A stretch of 64,000 bases of DNA from Synchiropus splendidus. Taxonomy: Eukaryota; Chordata; Actinopteri; Syngnathiformes; Callionymidae. A model generated the notes under the pieces. That model did not search any database. It worked only from the letters and a program-made list of their open reading frames with translations, and had not been told where the DNA came from. The stretch spans positions 30,175,501 to 30,239,500 of the forward strand of contig NC_071338.1 in the NCBI RefSeq assembly GCF_027744825.2, in the 5' to 3' direction. Both the position numbers and the translations under genes were made by a program. Below, piece by piece: positions 41,201-63,589 of the stretch; position 1 is the stretch's first letter; every line of letters starts with the position of its first letter.

Positions 41201-42849
41201 GAAATCAGTCTGCATTTGTCAGCCTCAGATCCAACACCCAGTTTGACAACAGCTCCACATGCTCCACATGCAGCGGCTCCGGCTGAGCTGACAGCATCAC
41301 GTGGTCGACACATTTGCCACAGCCAAACTGTTAATTGAAACCATCACTCTATTTCATCGGCACCTCTAACCACAAAATTGCTACATCGTTCAAACAGAAG
41401 CTGCTGGGATTCATTCACCTGAGCTGGTTTTAAATGGAGACACAACATAGAAATGAATACTCTGGATTGAAGGGAGGCGAATCCCATTAGTGTTAATGGA
41501 GAGCACCAACCATTTCCTCCTTTCTGATGAGTTCAATTTCCACAGCTATTTGGACGAGCCACGGCAGATGCCCTCAAATGATCATTAAAAGGCACTTGAT
41601 GCATCGCTTGTTCAGGAGTGACGCGCCACATCATGCAATCGTGACGCGCAGATACGGATCCAGGGAAAGATCTCAGGGTCCTCACCTGTCCACTGCGATG
41701 GCCGCCATGGAGTAAATGGAGGAGAACATGGCAGTGATGGGGAAGAAGTTCTGAAAGCGGCAGTAGCCCAGGCCAAAGTACCAGTCGTTGTGGAGCGCGT
41801 AGACGAAGTTGAAGAGCGTGTTGAAGGTCGCCATGGAAACGTCAGAGAAAGCCAGATTGACGATGAAGTAGTTGGTGACGGTCCTCATGCGTCGGTGGGC
41901 CAGAATGATCCAGATGACGGTGGCGTTTCCAGTGATGGACACCAAGATGATGAGGGAGTAGGCAATCGCCCACATCGCCACCTGAACAAGTCACATGGTC
42001 AGTCAGGTTACATGACATTAAACTGAACTGGGAAGGTTTGTCAATAATTCTCTACAGTGGTACCTCGGTTCTCGACCACAATCCGTTCCAGAAGGCAGAT
42101 CGAGAAGCGTCTTGTATGAAATCTGAATCGATTTTTCCCATTAGAATGAATGGTAAAAGAAATGATGCATTCCAAGCCTTAAAATAGTCTTTTGTAGGAG
42201 TGAATGTAGAGTGTCTGCTGCAGGTGGCTGTTCCTCTATGTGTGTGGCCGCTGCATGTGGGAGGGGTTGCCGAGTGAGTGACGTCTCTCCAGAAGTGAAG
42301 AGGTGCCCGGTGCGTGTCCAGCTCTGAATGTGCGCTTCTGTGCAGTTTGGCTGTGACAAAGTCATAAACCAAGTCACGCTCTGTCCCAGACTGGCCTCAT
42401 CCCTGTCCCAGCTCCAGCCCACAACAGGACATCAAACCCTGGAGTGAGCGCTCCAGCACCTCCCCTGTGACACTCTACCACGGTCCAGTGTGGAGACAGG
42501 AAAGGTTTTACACCTCAATATGAAGAAGAAACAGTCAGTAAATGGAGCTAACGGGACACGTCTGCATACAGAGGCTGCGTTATACACAATAACAAAGCGT
42601 GTCGTGGGTCAGCTGGTCGGTCCGCGCACGTTATGTTTTTTCCGGCTTTTTTCAGGGGCGTTCGAGTTCTGGATTTTCGTTCGAAATCCGAAGCAAAAAA
42701 ATCTCGAAATTTTTGTTCCAACTCTGATTTATTCAAATTCAGGGATGTTCGAAAACCGAAGTACCACTGTATAACTTTTTATACTTTAACACTGAAATAT
42801 GTATTGTCTTACATTGAATGTCGCCAAGATTAAACTGTAACACTAGAAT

Positions 42850-42942
<93 letters not shown>

Positions 42943-43301
42943 TATGTATATATATATAGTTTAATCTGTAAAACTAATATATATATGTTCAAGTTTTACA
43001 GTATACTGTATATATATAAAACTAGAGAAAAAAAATATATATATATATTCCAGTTTTACAGTTTAATCTTGGCTACAGTCAAAGTAAGGCACTACATATT
43101 TCAGTGTTAAAGTAAGTGTCAAGTATATGTATGACGTATAGTCTATCAGGTTCTTCTTTACTTCACCTGCCAGTCGGGCTGCTGAAACTGGTTTCCCATC
43201 GTCTCGTTTCCATCCTCCAGCCACTCGGTGGTCTCTGACAGCGGCACTAAAGTGGTTTCCACGTCCCTCTGGATGTGTTTAATGAAACTTTCTTCGCCCA
43301 T
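32198..43301 (-). CDS. tacr2: tachykinin receptor 2 (neurokinin A receptor)
   Basis: A class A G-protein-coupled receptor of the plasma membrane; the mammalian orthologue prefers neurokinin A and signals through Gq. Exons in transcript order: 43301-43167, 41981-41686, 39960-39766, 35982-35832, 35749-35630, 32687-32611 and 32537-32198. They total 1,314 nt, 437 residues plus TAA. Motifs: N-glycosylation site NET at residue 32, GN in TM1, NLAFSD in TM2, DRY across an exon junction, CWLP in TM6, NPIIY in TM7, and FSWCPF as a likely palmitoylation site. Naming rests on synteny with hk1 and on TACR2-like text ([16 protein letters not shown]); TACR3 is the closest alternative by sequence. The start at 43301 has a good context (ATCATGG). 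Two introns are extra compared with the five-exon mammalian gene (recalled). Confidence 0.93.
32611..35749 (-). other. tacr2: tacr2 TM6-TM7 region split by an extra intron
   Basis: Exon 35749-35630 (120 nt) encodes VVKMM...KQHYIQQ. Exon 32687-32611 (77 nt) encodes VYLSIF...[10 protein letters not shown]. Together they make 197 nt, the size of the single exon 4 in mammalian tachykinin receptors as I recall it. The intron between them (32688-35629) is phase 0 at CAGCAG|GTGTAT and 2.9 kb long. The next intron, 32538-32610, is only 73 bp and lies at the usual receptor position before FRAGF. Confidence 0.8.
34375..34940. mobile_element. TIR element relic (inverted copy of 42055-42769)
   Basis: This matches the reverse complement of the element in the first tacr2 intron over more than 500 bp. 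Shared text includes GGGCTGGAGCTGGGACAGGG, CACAGCCAAACTGCACAGAA and TTCGGATTTTGAACGAAAAT. Both terminal repeats are missing, so the copy is truncated. It lies in the extra intron 32688-35629. Confidence 0.75.
36282..36302. repeat. (TG)n microsatellite
   Basis: About ten TG units within a tacr2 intron. Confidence 0.9.
36541..37730 (-). mobile_element. 5'-truncated non-LTR retrotransposon (LINE), decayed
   Basis: The minus strand encodes, with frame breaks, the reverse-transcriptase region of a fish LINE. Readable parts are [18 protein letters not shown] (the catalytic FADD box, here FADN), [32 protein letters not shown] and [12 protein letters not shown], then the C-terminal [20 protein letters not shown] and [12 protein letters not shown]. 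The 3' end reads CCCCGGATAAGCGGCAGAAG. The altered FADD box and frame breaks make it inactive. It lies in the tacr2 intron 35983-39765, in the same orientation as the gene. The exact family is not assigned. Confidence 0.85.
38989..39025. repeat. 9-bp tandem repeat (GTTAGCTCT)n
   Basis: Four units of GTTAGCTCT with one substitution, at the left edge of the dispersed repeat 39040-39410. Confidence 0.8.
39040..39410. repeat. dispersed repeat, inverted copy of 63655-64000
   Basis: Blocks shared with the right end of the window in opposite orientation: CATGGTTCTGTGGTGAAAGT, GAGGCGCATCAGGTTTAAAA, AGCAGCGCTGCTTTGACTGA and CACCTTGGTTGCTCCTCAAC. The outer part (CATGAGGTGAAACTGGATCA) resembles fish hAT-type non-autonomous elements. 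The family is unknown to me. Confidence 0.75.
39465..39705. mobile_element. foldback MITE relic
   Basis: Left arm GATGAGGCTTCATGAAACAA plus TTTTCAGAGGCCACC; right arm CTGTTTCATGATGCCTCACC plus CCCATCACTGCC. This is the same arm sequence as at 45803-45998 and 63012-63203. Confidence 0.65.
40230..40435. mobile_element. two LINE fragments joined in opposite orientation
   Basis: The left part, read on the minus strand, gives the LINE 3' text CCTGGGAACGTCTCGGAATC. The right part, read on the plus strand, gives [17 protein letters not shown], the segment just before the C-terminus of the same kind of LINE as at 36541-37730. A head-to-head join of this sort implies rearrangement or twin priming. 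Confidence 0.6.
40473..40858. mobile_element. MITE with 8-bp target duplication (family with GTGGGA ends, copy 3)
   Basis: Ends TCGGCGTGGGATTTGATTT and, on the minus strand, TACTGGTGGGATGAGTTAAT. It is flanked by an exact duplication GTTTATAC at 40465-40472 and 40859-40866. It is a shortened relative of 26136-26684, in the tacr2 intron 39961-41685. Confidence 0.8.
42055..42769. mobile_element. TA-flanked TIR element, 715 bp, non-autonomous
   Basis: Left end CAGTGGTACCTCGGTTCTCG; right end on the minus strand CAGTGGTACTTCGGTTTTCG, differing at two positions. It is flanked by TA on both sides (42053-42054 and 42770-42771), as in Tc1/mariner-type insertions. No transposase is visible. An inverted, end-truncated copy lies at 34375-34940. 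Confidence 0.75.
42783..43113. repeat. large inverted repeat around a (TA)n core
   Basis: The left arm, about 42783-42860, starts ACTTTAACACTGAAATATGT. The right arm, 43035-43113, is its near-perfect reverse complement (CCAAGATTAAACTGTAA matches exactly). Between them lies a (TA)n tract at 42848-42957 and smaller repeats of the arm ends. Confidence 0.8.
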
Positions 43302-45802
43302 GATGTGTCCTCGCTGGTCACCTGCTGCCAGAAGCCTGAAGTGGAACACAGACGTCGTCGAGGCGTTTCATTCATATCGGCGGGAAAAACTTAATAATAA
43401 TAATTTAGAAATTTGAATCACGAAACCTTACGCTTATAATCTGATCACATTAAAGCACCTTTTTCAGCTTTTTATTTTTCTTTATTTTTTTTAAAATTGG
43501 TTTTGAAGCAAACGAACGATGAAATCATTTATGCATTTACCTTATTTACGCGCCAAAACAGTCATGTCCATTGAATTCCTATATGAGTCCCTGAATACTC
43601 CTACATCGCTGAGGTTCGGTCCGCTAATCCATCAGGTCCGCGCGCATCCACAGACACCCACTACTGGAATGTGCAGTGCGCTCTGTCGAATGTATGCGCG
43701 TGTGTCGCGTGTGCGCTCAGCGGAGGGAGGAGAGACACGACGAGCAGCGCATGAAAGACGATATTGCGCAACAAAAGGCGCGTCCAACCTCACCTAAGCT
43801 TGTGTTCCTGATATATTCATTTTAAAGGTGCGCGTCCCTCCAGATGCAACGCACAGTACAACACTGACTGATCAGTGATATTGTGCAGGTAGCTCTCATC
43901 ACAGACTCTCAACTACAGAAAATGTTTCTGTAATGGAAGCACACTGCTGGACACACTCCCCATCCACTTCTTGATCTACGCTCCATCTGTTGGCTCCAGC
44001 ATTTCTCAGGGAAAATAGCCTGCTGCTGAATGAGAAAGAGATTTTGGCAAAAACCTTCTTTCCCTGTTTGACATTTCCCCTCATCTTAAAGTATAATTCA
44101 GTTTTCAGTCCAGCTCAAACCTTAGTCACAGGGTATCAACCACATGTTACTGGGGTCACACAGACTCTGGTTCAGTGATGTCGAGAGAGAAGATGCAACA
44201 TCTTCCTCAGTTACAAGTCCATTTGTATGGACAGCAGCGCACTTGAATAGGAAATGCATATGACCGGTGGATCACGGCATTTCAGAGTTGATCCGCATTG
44301 GCAGAGCGATATGAGTTTCAGATGATGATGGAGCTGTCTGAGCGTCTCCAGTACTGGCACGTAGGAATCATTTGACATAACCTTTGTTGAAGGTAGTGCT
44401 CAGTAGACTTCAGTAGACTGAAAACTGTCATAAAAGAGAACAAGATAGTCACAAACCGTTGTCTTCTTTCAGCAGGTTCCCTCCACTTTCTTCCTCCCTC
44501 TGTCCCAAAAAAGATCAAGATGAATCCTGACTCTGAATTGTCTTCAGTTGTAAAAGGGAGCATGAGTCATTGTTTGTCTCCCTGTGGCCTGCCAAGGTCC
44601 GGACGCCTGTCCAGGATGTCCCCAGTCTCCCGCTGATGACGGCCTGCTCGGGTTCAGAGTCCAACCAGCCTGGCTGGAGCGCAGAGAGGGATCAGGTGGT
44701 GAGTGACAGTGGCATGGTGACATCACCACTGCCGTCACGCTGTGAGTGTAAGTGCCCTTTTGAGGAGAACTTCTGGATGGTGGCCTGGATCTGTGTCAGG
44801 CGGTCCTCATGATGAGATCTGAACTGGTTCTTGTTGAAGGGTTTTTGGAGAGTTTTCAATACAGAAAATACGTTTAAAATGTTGCCATCACAGTCATTTA
44901 GTGTCAGCTCCACTGAAGACATGTCCCTCTGCTCGAGACTCACAAAGAGAATTGACCTTGGGTGAAGCCACGATTCCGCTTCCTGTATCCAGCTGTCACA
45001 AGACCAGCAGCACAAGGATGTTCATTCTCGCTGTGAAAGTATAAACACAATCTGGACAGTACACACGCCTGAGCACGGAGTGAATCCAACTCAAGTCAGC
45101 ACATTCATTCTCTGTGCAAACAAAAGCCAAAAGTGTCACAACCGGAGGAGAACAGAGACAGCGTGCACGAGAGAAGAGCCAGGCGGAAAGGAAAGAGGGA
45201 GAAACTGATTGAATCACGTGGTAAAATAAAGCAAGCAAAAGAAATATTTCAGCGAGAGGCACATCATGAACTATTAAAAACAGAGGATGAAGCACTGAGC
45301 TGTGGTTTCAGGAGGCATTTTTCGCTTCTTCCTTAAAGCTTGCTTCTTTCTCTAAAACTAACGGATTAACAACCCGCAGGGAATGGAGAAGTTATGTCAG
45401 GTATAAAAAGAAAACCCCAGTGTTTCCTAAATGCAAAAAAATCACATCATGATTCACTGTGAACTTGTTGCTGGGTTTGCATAGTACAAGCCCCACGCGC
45501 TCGAAATGTAATGTGGACAATAAACCACCTGAACGCTGATCTGGTGAAACAAAAAGTAGTACCATTTTTGGGGACTAAAATGCCTCTTTTCTACCAACTA
45601 TTTTGGTTCTCCAGGTTGTTTGACATCAAGTCTTTAAGTTGATCTTTTCTCTTCCCATGAAGTGCTTTCAAAGAAATTATACTTTTATACTTTTATGGTA
45701 ACCGTGACTTGTTCTTTCAGACGTGAGACTATTCTAAGTGTAAAACTGGTCTTGACAAGACGCAATGGTTTGCTCCAGAATAATATGTGTGACAGGGGTG
45801 GA

Positions 45803-45998
45803 AGTGATGAGGTTTCATGAAACAGTCGTGCTGGGTTGATGAGAGTGTCCTAATTTTCAGAGACCACTAGATGGCGCTCCTGGTTTAGAAATGATGTGAG
45901 GTCTCACTGAATTAGCTGTTCAAGTCCAAACATTTTACAGCAGACAGCGCCATCTGGTGGCCTCTGAAAATCAGGACACTGTTTCATGAAGCCTCTGA
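45803..45998. mobile_element. foldback MITE
   Basis: Left arm: AGTGATGAGGTTTCATGAAA, then TTTTCAGAGACCACTAGATG. Right arm: GCGCCATCTGGTGGCCTCTG, then ACTGTTTCATGAAGCCTCTG. The arms fold into a long hairpin. Related copies are at 39465-39705 and 63012-63203, with a relic near 2465-2585. Confidence 0.7.
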
Positions 45999-46124
45999 TC
46001 GGTCATGACCAACGCCACCAATTATCAAGAGAACCCCGAGAGAGGCAGGGGACGATGCACCTGCGGAGGGTTCTGACCCCCTACCTGACTTCTGCCTGGC
46101 CAGACCAGATAGAGTCACCTGATC

Positions 46125-46740
46125 GGCTGATTCAATTTAAAAAAATTATTTAGTTAGTAGGATAATTTGTGATTAATTAATCTCAATTAATCGCAGTTTA
46201 ATGGTACAAGAATATTTGCCACAAGAAGCCACATTTTTCAATTTGAATGAATTTGGTATATTACTGAATCAAATGATGGAGCCATACACACATTTTAACA
46301 ACAAAATATTGTTTGCATCAGTTTGACAATAGCACAATAAATCTCGATGGTGGCTATATTCAAGTTTTTATATCACCTTATTTAAACTAAAGCTCTTTTA
46401 ATGTCTTGGAAATATTTGTATAAGAATTTCAATGTTATAAGAATTTAAAAAGAGTAGGGGAAACCCTGGACATAGTGTAGTGAAAAACATCCCTAAACCA
46501 AAGCAAACAGATGCTCTTGTTTGCTTTTATTCAGGGATGATTCCTCCATGTTTGTTGTTGTTGTTCTCATCCTAGCTGCCACGTGTCTTGTGCATCAGTG
46601 TGATCAGTGGACCAGGAACTCATGCACTGACAAAGGTTCCCTGTTGTCTGGTGAGCAAACTGTTCAATTAAATCAAATTATTTTTTTTGTTGTAATCAAT
46701 TATTCGTGATAATGTTGTAATTTAATTCATCGTAACACCG
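46125..46740. mobile_element. MITE, family with GTGGGA ends (copy 4, inverted)
   Basis: The interior matches the reverse complement of 15495-16131 and 26136-26684: TTTGCCACAAGAAGCCACAT, TAGCTGCCACGTGTCTTGTG and GTTCCCTGTTGTCTGG. The terminal repeats are degraded. Confidence 0.65.
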
Positions 46741-47288
46741 TGCTTCAATAACATAGTCACAGACTCCTGTTGCTCAGATGAGACCATTAAACCAAATGCT
46801 GAATTCTTATTTTGAAATTTGCATACATCCATTCCATCGCTCATCATCTGTGAATCTAAAAAAAAAAAAAAAGAAGAAAAAAAATCTCCATTCACCCTGC
46901 AGCCCTTTCAGCAATATGTGACATTTCTGTTTGTCCACTTGTTTATGTCGAGGCCCAGAGGGACCCCCACTGAGAGGACAATCCGACTGGTAACAAGAAG
47001 ATATTGAACATGATTGTGGATCACATACGGCGGGAAGTCATGCTGAAAAACACAGCATGGACTCTCCGGGGACATTTGCGTCTTGGTGCGCCTGACAAAG
47101 ACTTGAAAGGAAACAATCTGACACATGAAGGGAACATACTGAAAGACGTGAAAGCCCCCTGATAATAGATGGCTGAAACTCCACCTGCAATTTACTTTCA
47201 TCAAAAAGCATCCAATTGGAATCAGGAAACTGGGACATAAGCTATTTAACCCCCAGATTTATTTTTTCTGAAGAACATGTACATGAAT

Positions 47289-47414
47289 TTATTATCATAT
47301 CTTATATTCTGTGCTTCCATCCAGTAATATTTATTATCATATCTTATATTCTGTGCTTCCATACAGTAATATTTATTATCATATCTTATATTCTGTGCTT
47401 GCATCCAGTAATAT
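47289..47414. repeat. 42-bp tandem repeat, three copies
   Basis: Units start at about 47291, 47333 and 47375 (ATTATCATATCTTATATTCT...). They differ at only two positions, so the array is young. Confidence 0.9.
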
Positions 47415-48962
47415 TTTTTGAGTATTTGATCGATTTGAAACCACTGATCCACTGTGTGTGTCGCACTATTTGTAAGGATTGGTAGGACATATTCTTCGAC
47501 ACCCAACAGAGGTCATGGTCAATTCATTGAGCAAAATGCAGACCCTGAAAATAAGCTACGGTTTGTGCCGTACCAAGCTGGTGTGGTGAACTAGGCAGAA
47601 GTAAGTAAGACAGTAACCTGTTCCCCTGATCCACGGAAGAATCGATTTTATCCTGGAGTGTTGGGAGTCAAATAGTCACACAGCAGATGACGTGAGAGCA
47701 ACAGGAAAAGCTCCCTGGCTTCCCCGGACTGGACGACACATGGACAAGATGGCAGCCCGGGGAGAACAAAAGCTTCACGCTCGACAGGAGGAGCGCGAGG
47801 GGAGAACAAGTGGAACTCAACGCTAAATGAAATTAGAGGAGGACTGGCTTGATGTTGAAGGCTTGTGATGGGATTGTGGCAGCAGGTGTGATAGGCTGAG
47901 ATGGAATTGCTGCTGCATCAGATTCAGCGCCTTCTTCAGATATGGAGATACAAAGACAGAGGCGCAGTCATGGATCAAAGTCAAATGAAATATCCATATC
48001 TTTTCCATTTCCAAGTGATCTATAACCCACATTATTCTGAAGAGCAGATGGTAAGTAGTCTCTCTTACACAAAAGCAGCCACTTGCTTTCTATTTGGCAT
48101 TTGAAAGCAGAAAGCAGAACTGAACTGTTCAGCGTGCGTCGGGCCTCACTTGCCACGGGGCGCCTCACATCGAGCGGAAATGCAGAGCTTGACTTGGACC
48201 AAGTTCCAGCTGTGTGAGTGTATTCTGCAGCACTGTCAGCGACACCTCCAGCCACAGTAGATGAGCTTCATGAATTCTTACTAGTGAGCCCTCGGACTCT
48301 TACCCTAAACCTAGAAACCAAACAACTTAAGGGGTTTTCTACACAAGAGATGGAGGAGTGAACCTGCCTCATTTCTCATTTTGAAGTTTTCTAATGTGAG
48401 ATGGAGAGCTTTACAGCTGCAAGATGTTAAGGTGAACTTCATTCTTTATTCCATTGAATGCACTCTGACCTTATGGAAGCTTATATATGCTTTGCAGGGC
48501 TGTCACTTTTACATATTCATTTTGATAGATAAATGACTGATGCTTTAAAAACTTTTATTTAAAAAAATCTTAAAACCTCAAATCTCACAGCTTTGCATGA
48601 AAAGCAACTCTTAAATGCTTGGATTAAGTTATTATTACTTTTACACAAACAACTTTATGCTGACAAAGTGACAAGAACAACAAAAAATAGTGACACAATG
48701 AGAGCGGCATAGAAAAGTGCACAAATCTCTACAGGTTAACGAACTAAACAGTGCAGTTTTCAGCGACAAGGTGTCTTCAATTTACAGCGACAAGACACGC
48801 AAAATAACATTTCGTGTAGAAGCAGCCTTTTGAACACGCCCCCTGATGCGTTCAAGTACATCGTAATTTTCAAGTGGCCCGTATGCGTCGCACAATTATT
48901 CCGATTTAGCGGCGAATTCCAAAAATTTCAAAAAGTCAATTTTTTTGGAACTTTCGAGGTCT

Positions 48963-48963
48963 C

Positions 48964-49040
<77 letters not shown>

Positions 49041-49041
49041 G
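48963..49041. repeat. (AAT)n microsatellite
   Basis: About 26 uninterrupted ATA/AAT units, 415 bp upstream of the tspan15 start codon. Confidence 0.95.
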
Positions 49042-49455
49042 ATGAGGAGTATTAGTAGTGGTAGTATTAGTAGTAATCATAATTAGTAGTCGGAAATTTG
49101 TTCATTTCTTTGCCAACATGATAAATAAAGATGCACATTTAACTGTTGCTGTGGAACATACAAAATAAAACACATCAGCCGCTCGTGCGTGTATGTGTGA
49201 TATGCATTAAACACCAGTTGTTTGCTGCTTTACAGCTCCAATATGAGCCAACATACATGAACTAACATGACCATTTCAGCGTCCTTCACAACGTCACTTC
49301 ACGTCAGTGCCTTTGCTCTACCATCGTCCCGTATTGACGTTGCTTTGAAAACAAGCAGGGAGCCGCACGCGCCTCCAGGTGTGGTGACGACAGCAACGCG
49401 GAAGTGTTTTGGGAACGTTGCATGAAGCCGTCGAAGTGAACTGAAGTGGGTCGCG

Positions 49456-61868
<12,413 letters not shown>

Positions 61869-63011
61869 TGACAGAAGTTGAGGCGACTAAATGCTTGGAC
61901 CAACCTCCAGGCAGTTAATCGAGAAACGGGGGCCAATAGTCGGTTATTGAGATGAATGAAATGGCCGCCTTACTAAAATGTTTTTTTTTTTACTTTTCAT
62001 TTGAGTGTATGAGTGACATTGTTTTTAAGATTTGTTGTGCCCAGATTTTTGGCAGATTTTTTTGTTTTATTTTTACTTTTGTTTTGTATTTTTGTTGAGC
62101 AACATTTGGTTGCAACTGAGGTATTTTGAGGAGTGCAATAGACAAATGATCCCGGAGACAGTCTTGATAGCAGACAGGGCTTCAACTGTTGCAGTGTATT
62201 ATGGGAATTTGTTTCATTGTGCTGCTCTTACTGACCATCAATGACAGAGCTGATGTGGGCCCTGTGTGATCACAGCTGGGATCTGATGTGACCCACAGAA
62301 GTTGGATTTAAGATCTCTGCTTTGAGTATTAGCACCAACAGCAACCCTTGGCTTTTCCACTGAAACTCATCGTAATGAGTGACATTGTTTTTAAGATTTG
62401 TTGTGTCCAGATTTCTGGCAGATTTGTTTTTTTTTCTTTACTCCAGTAATGCCTTTCCAGTCTGAAACCAAAGATCTCATTGCCAGTGTTCATGTGCTGG
62501 AGAGAGTGACTCAGTGCTGCAGGTTATATGTAGAAGCTCATAGCCACCTGTGTGATGCTTGCTTATTATCAGAAGTCAAAAAAGGCCCTTGTCCTCTCAG
62601 TCAGTGAGTCATTCGAAAATACGTTGGTGAAAGTCCGAGCGACTGCTGGACTGCTGACTGACCTGTAGTTCTGTTTGAACATGAAAGCTCCCTGGTTCTG
62701 ATGTGCAGGTGAGATTGTTAATGAAGCTCCACTTCCTTCCAACATGGTTTAGCAGATTCTTAAAGTGATTTTTGCATGTGTTCCAAACTGGAAACACCTC
62801 CCCACTTCCCTTAAGGGATTGTCATGGCAACAGCTTCATTACTTGCCCGCTGCCCACAATTGCAACGCGGTAGAATACTGAACACAGCGATGGCATATCG
62901 ACCTTTGCTGCCATCTGTCGTGCAGGGAGACGGGCGCTGCACTCTGATCTTCAGCCTGTGCAGTGGTTTCCTTTCGACTGAAGAGCACATGCTTCAGCTT
63001 TCAGCTTTGAG

Positions 63012-63203
63012 TAGTGATGGCCTGATGAGGCTTCATGAAACAGTGTCCTCATATTTCACGAGATGGCACTCTCTGCTCTAAAATCTTTGGATTATAACAA
63101 CCACTTTCAGTGAAACCTCACATCATTTTTAAACCAAGAGCGCCACCTACTGAGCACCGAAAATGAGGACACTGTTTCATGAAGCCTCATCAGCCCATCA
63201 CTA
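63012..63203. mobile_element. intact foldback MITE with 8-bp target duplication
   Basis: 192 bp. The left end TAGTGATGGCCTGATGAGGC and, on the minus strand, TAGTGATGGGCTGATGAGGC begin arms of about 40 bp that are nearly identical. It is flanked by an exact 8-bp duplication GCTTTGAG at 63004-63011 and 63204-63211. This is the best-preserved member of the family at 45803-45998. Confidence 0.85.
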
Positions 63204-63589
63204 GCTTTGAGCTTTCTCCAGGTTCTCTGGATCTTATGGTTGTATTATGTATTGTAGATGATGGGATCTTCGATATTCCAAAACTTTTCATCAAATAGTA
63301 CCTTTTTGTGACTAAAATTATTTGTTTTCTCAATGTAAAAATTCCATTTGTTTTCAATGATCTAGTCTGAATTTAGACCGAACAAGGCGTACCACCTCTT
63401 TTGGAAGTGGGTTGGCGCAATAAGTACTGTGAAATATTGTGGATATTCAAATCAAAGTACAACAGATACCAAACTCTGCACTTGTCCAGTAAGTAAACAG
63501 TAGTGAATACAGTATTTTCTTTAGATGTTTTTTATTGTGTTCAATTGTTTTCCATAGAATCTTGAAGTTCCTTTCAGTAGTGTACAACA

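Larger units (their letters stand above)
41982..43166 (-). other. tacr2: extra intron in tacr2 exon 1
   Basis: A phase-0 intron at TGGCAG|GTGGCG, just before TM1, where mammalian tachykinin receptor genes have a single exon (recalled). It holds the TIR element 42055-42769 and the large inverted repeat 42783-43113. Confidence 0.8.
43302..49455. other. intergenic region between tacr2 and tspan15 (divergent genes)
   Basis: The left end (43302-43800) is relatively CpG-rich and should contain the tacr2 5' UTR and promoter, though no clear core motif was identified. Repeats: foldback MITE 45803-45998, MITE 46125-46740, A-rich 46857-46884, 42-bp tandem repeat 47289-47414 and (AAT)n 48963-49041. Segments 43800-45800 and 47420-48960 show nothing I can identify. 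Confidence 0.6.

Noticed and set aside
43158..43349. Upstream start for tacr2 giving a longer N-terminus
   Set aside because: The upstream codon at 43349 is GTG, not ATG. The ATG at 43301 has a good context and gives a normal-length receptor.
47246..47506. Frames with a repeated YDNKYYWMEAQNIR-type unit
   Set aside because: A translation of the 42-bp tandem repeat; the unit length is a multiple of three, so the frame stays open by construction.
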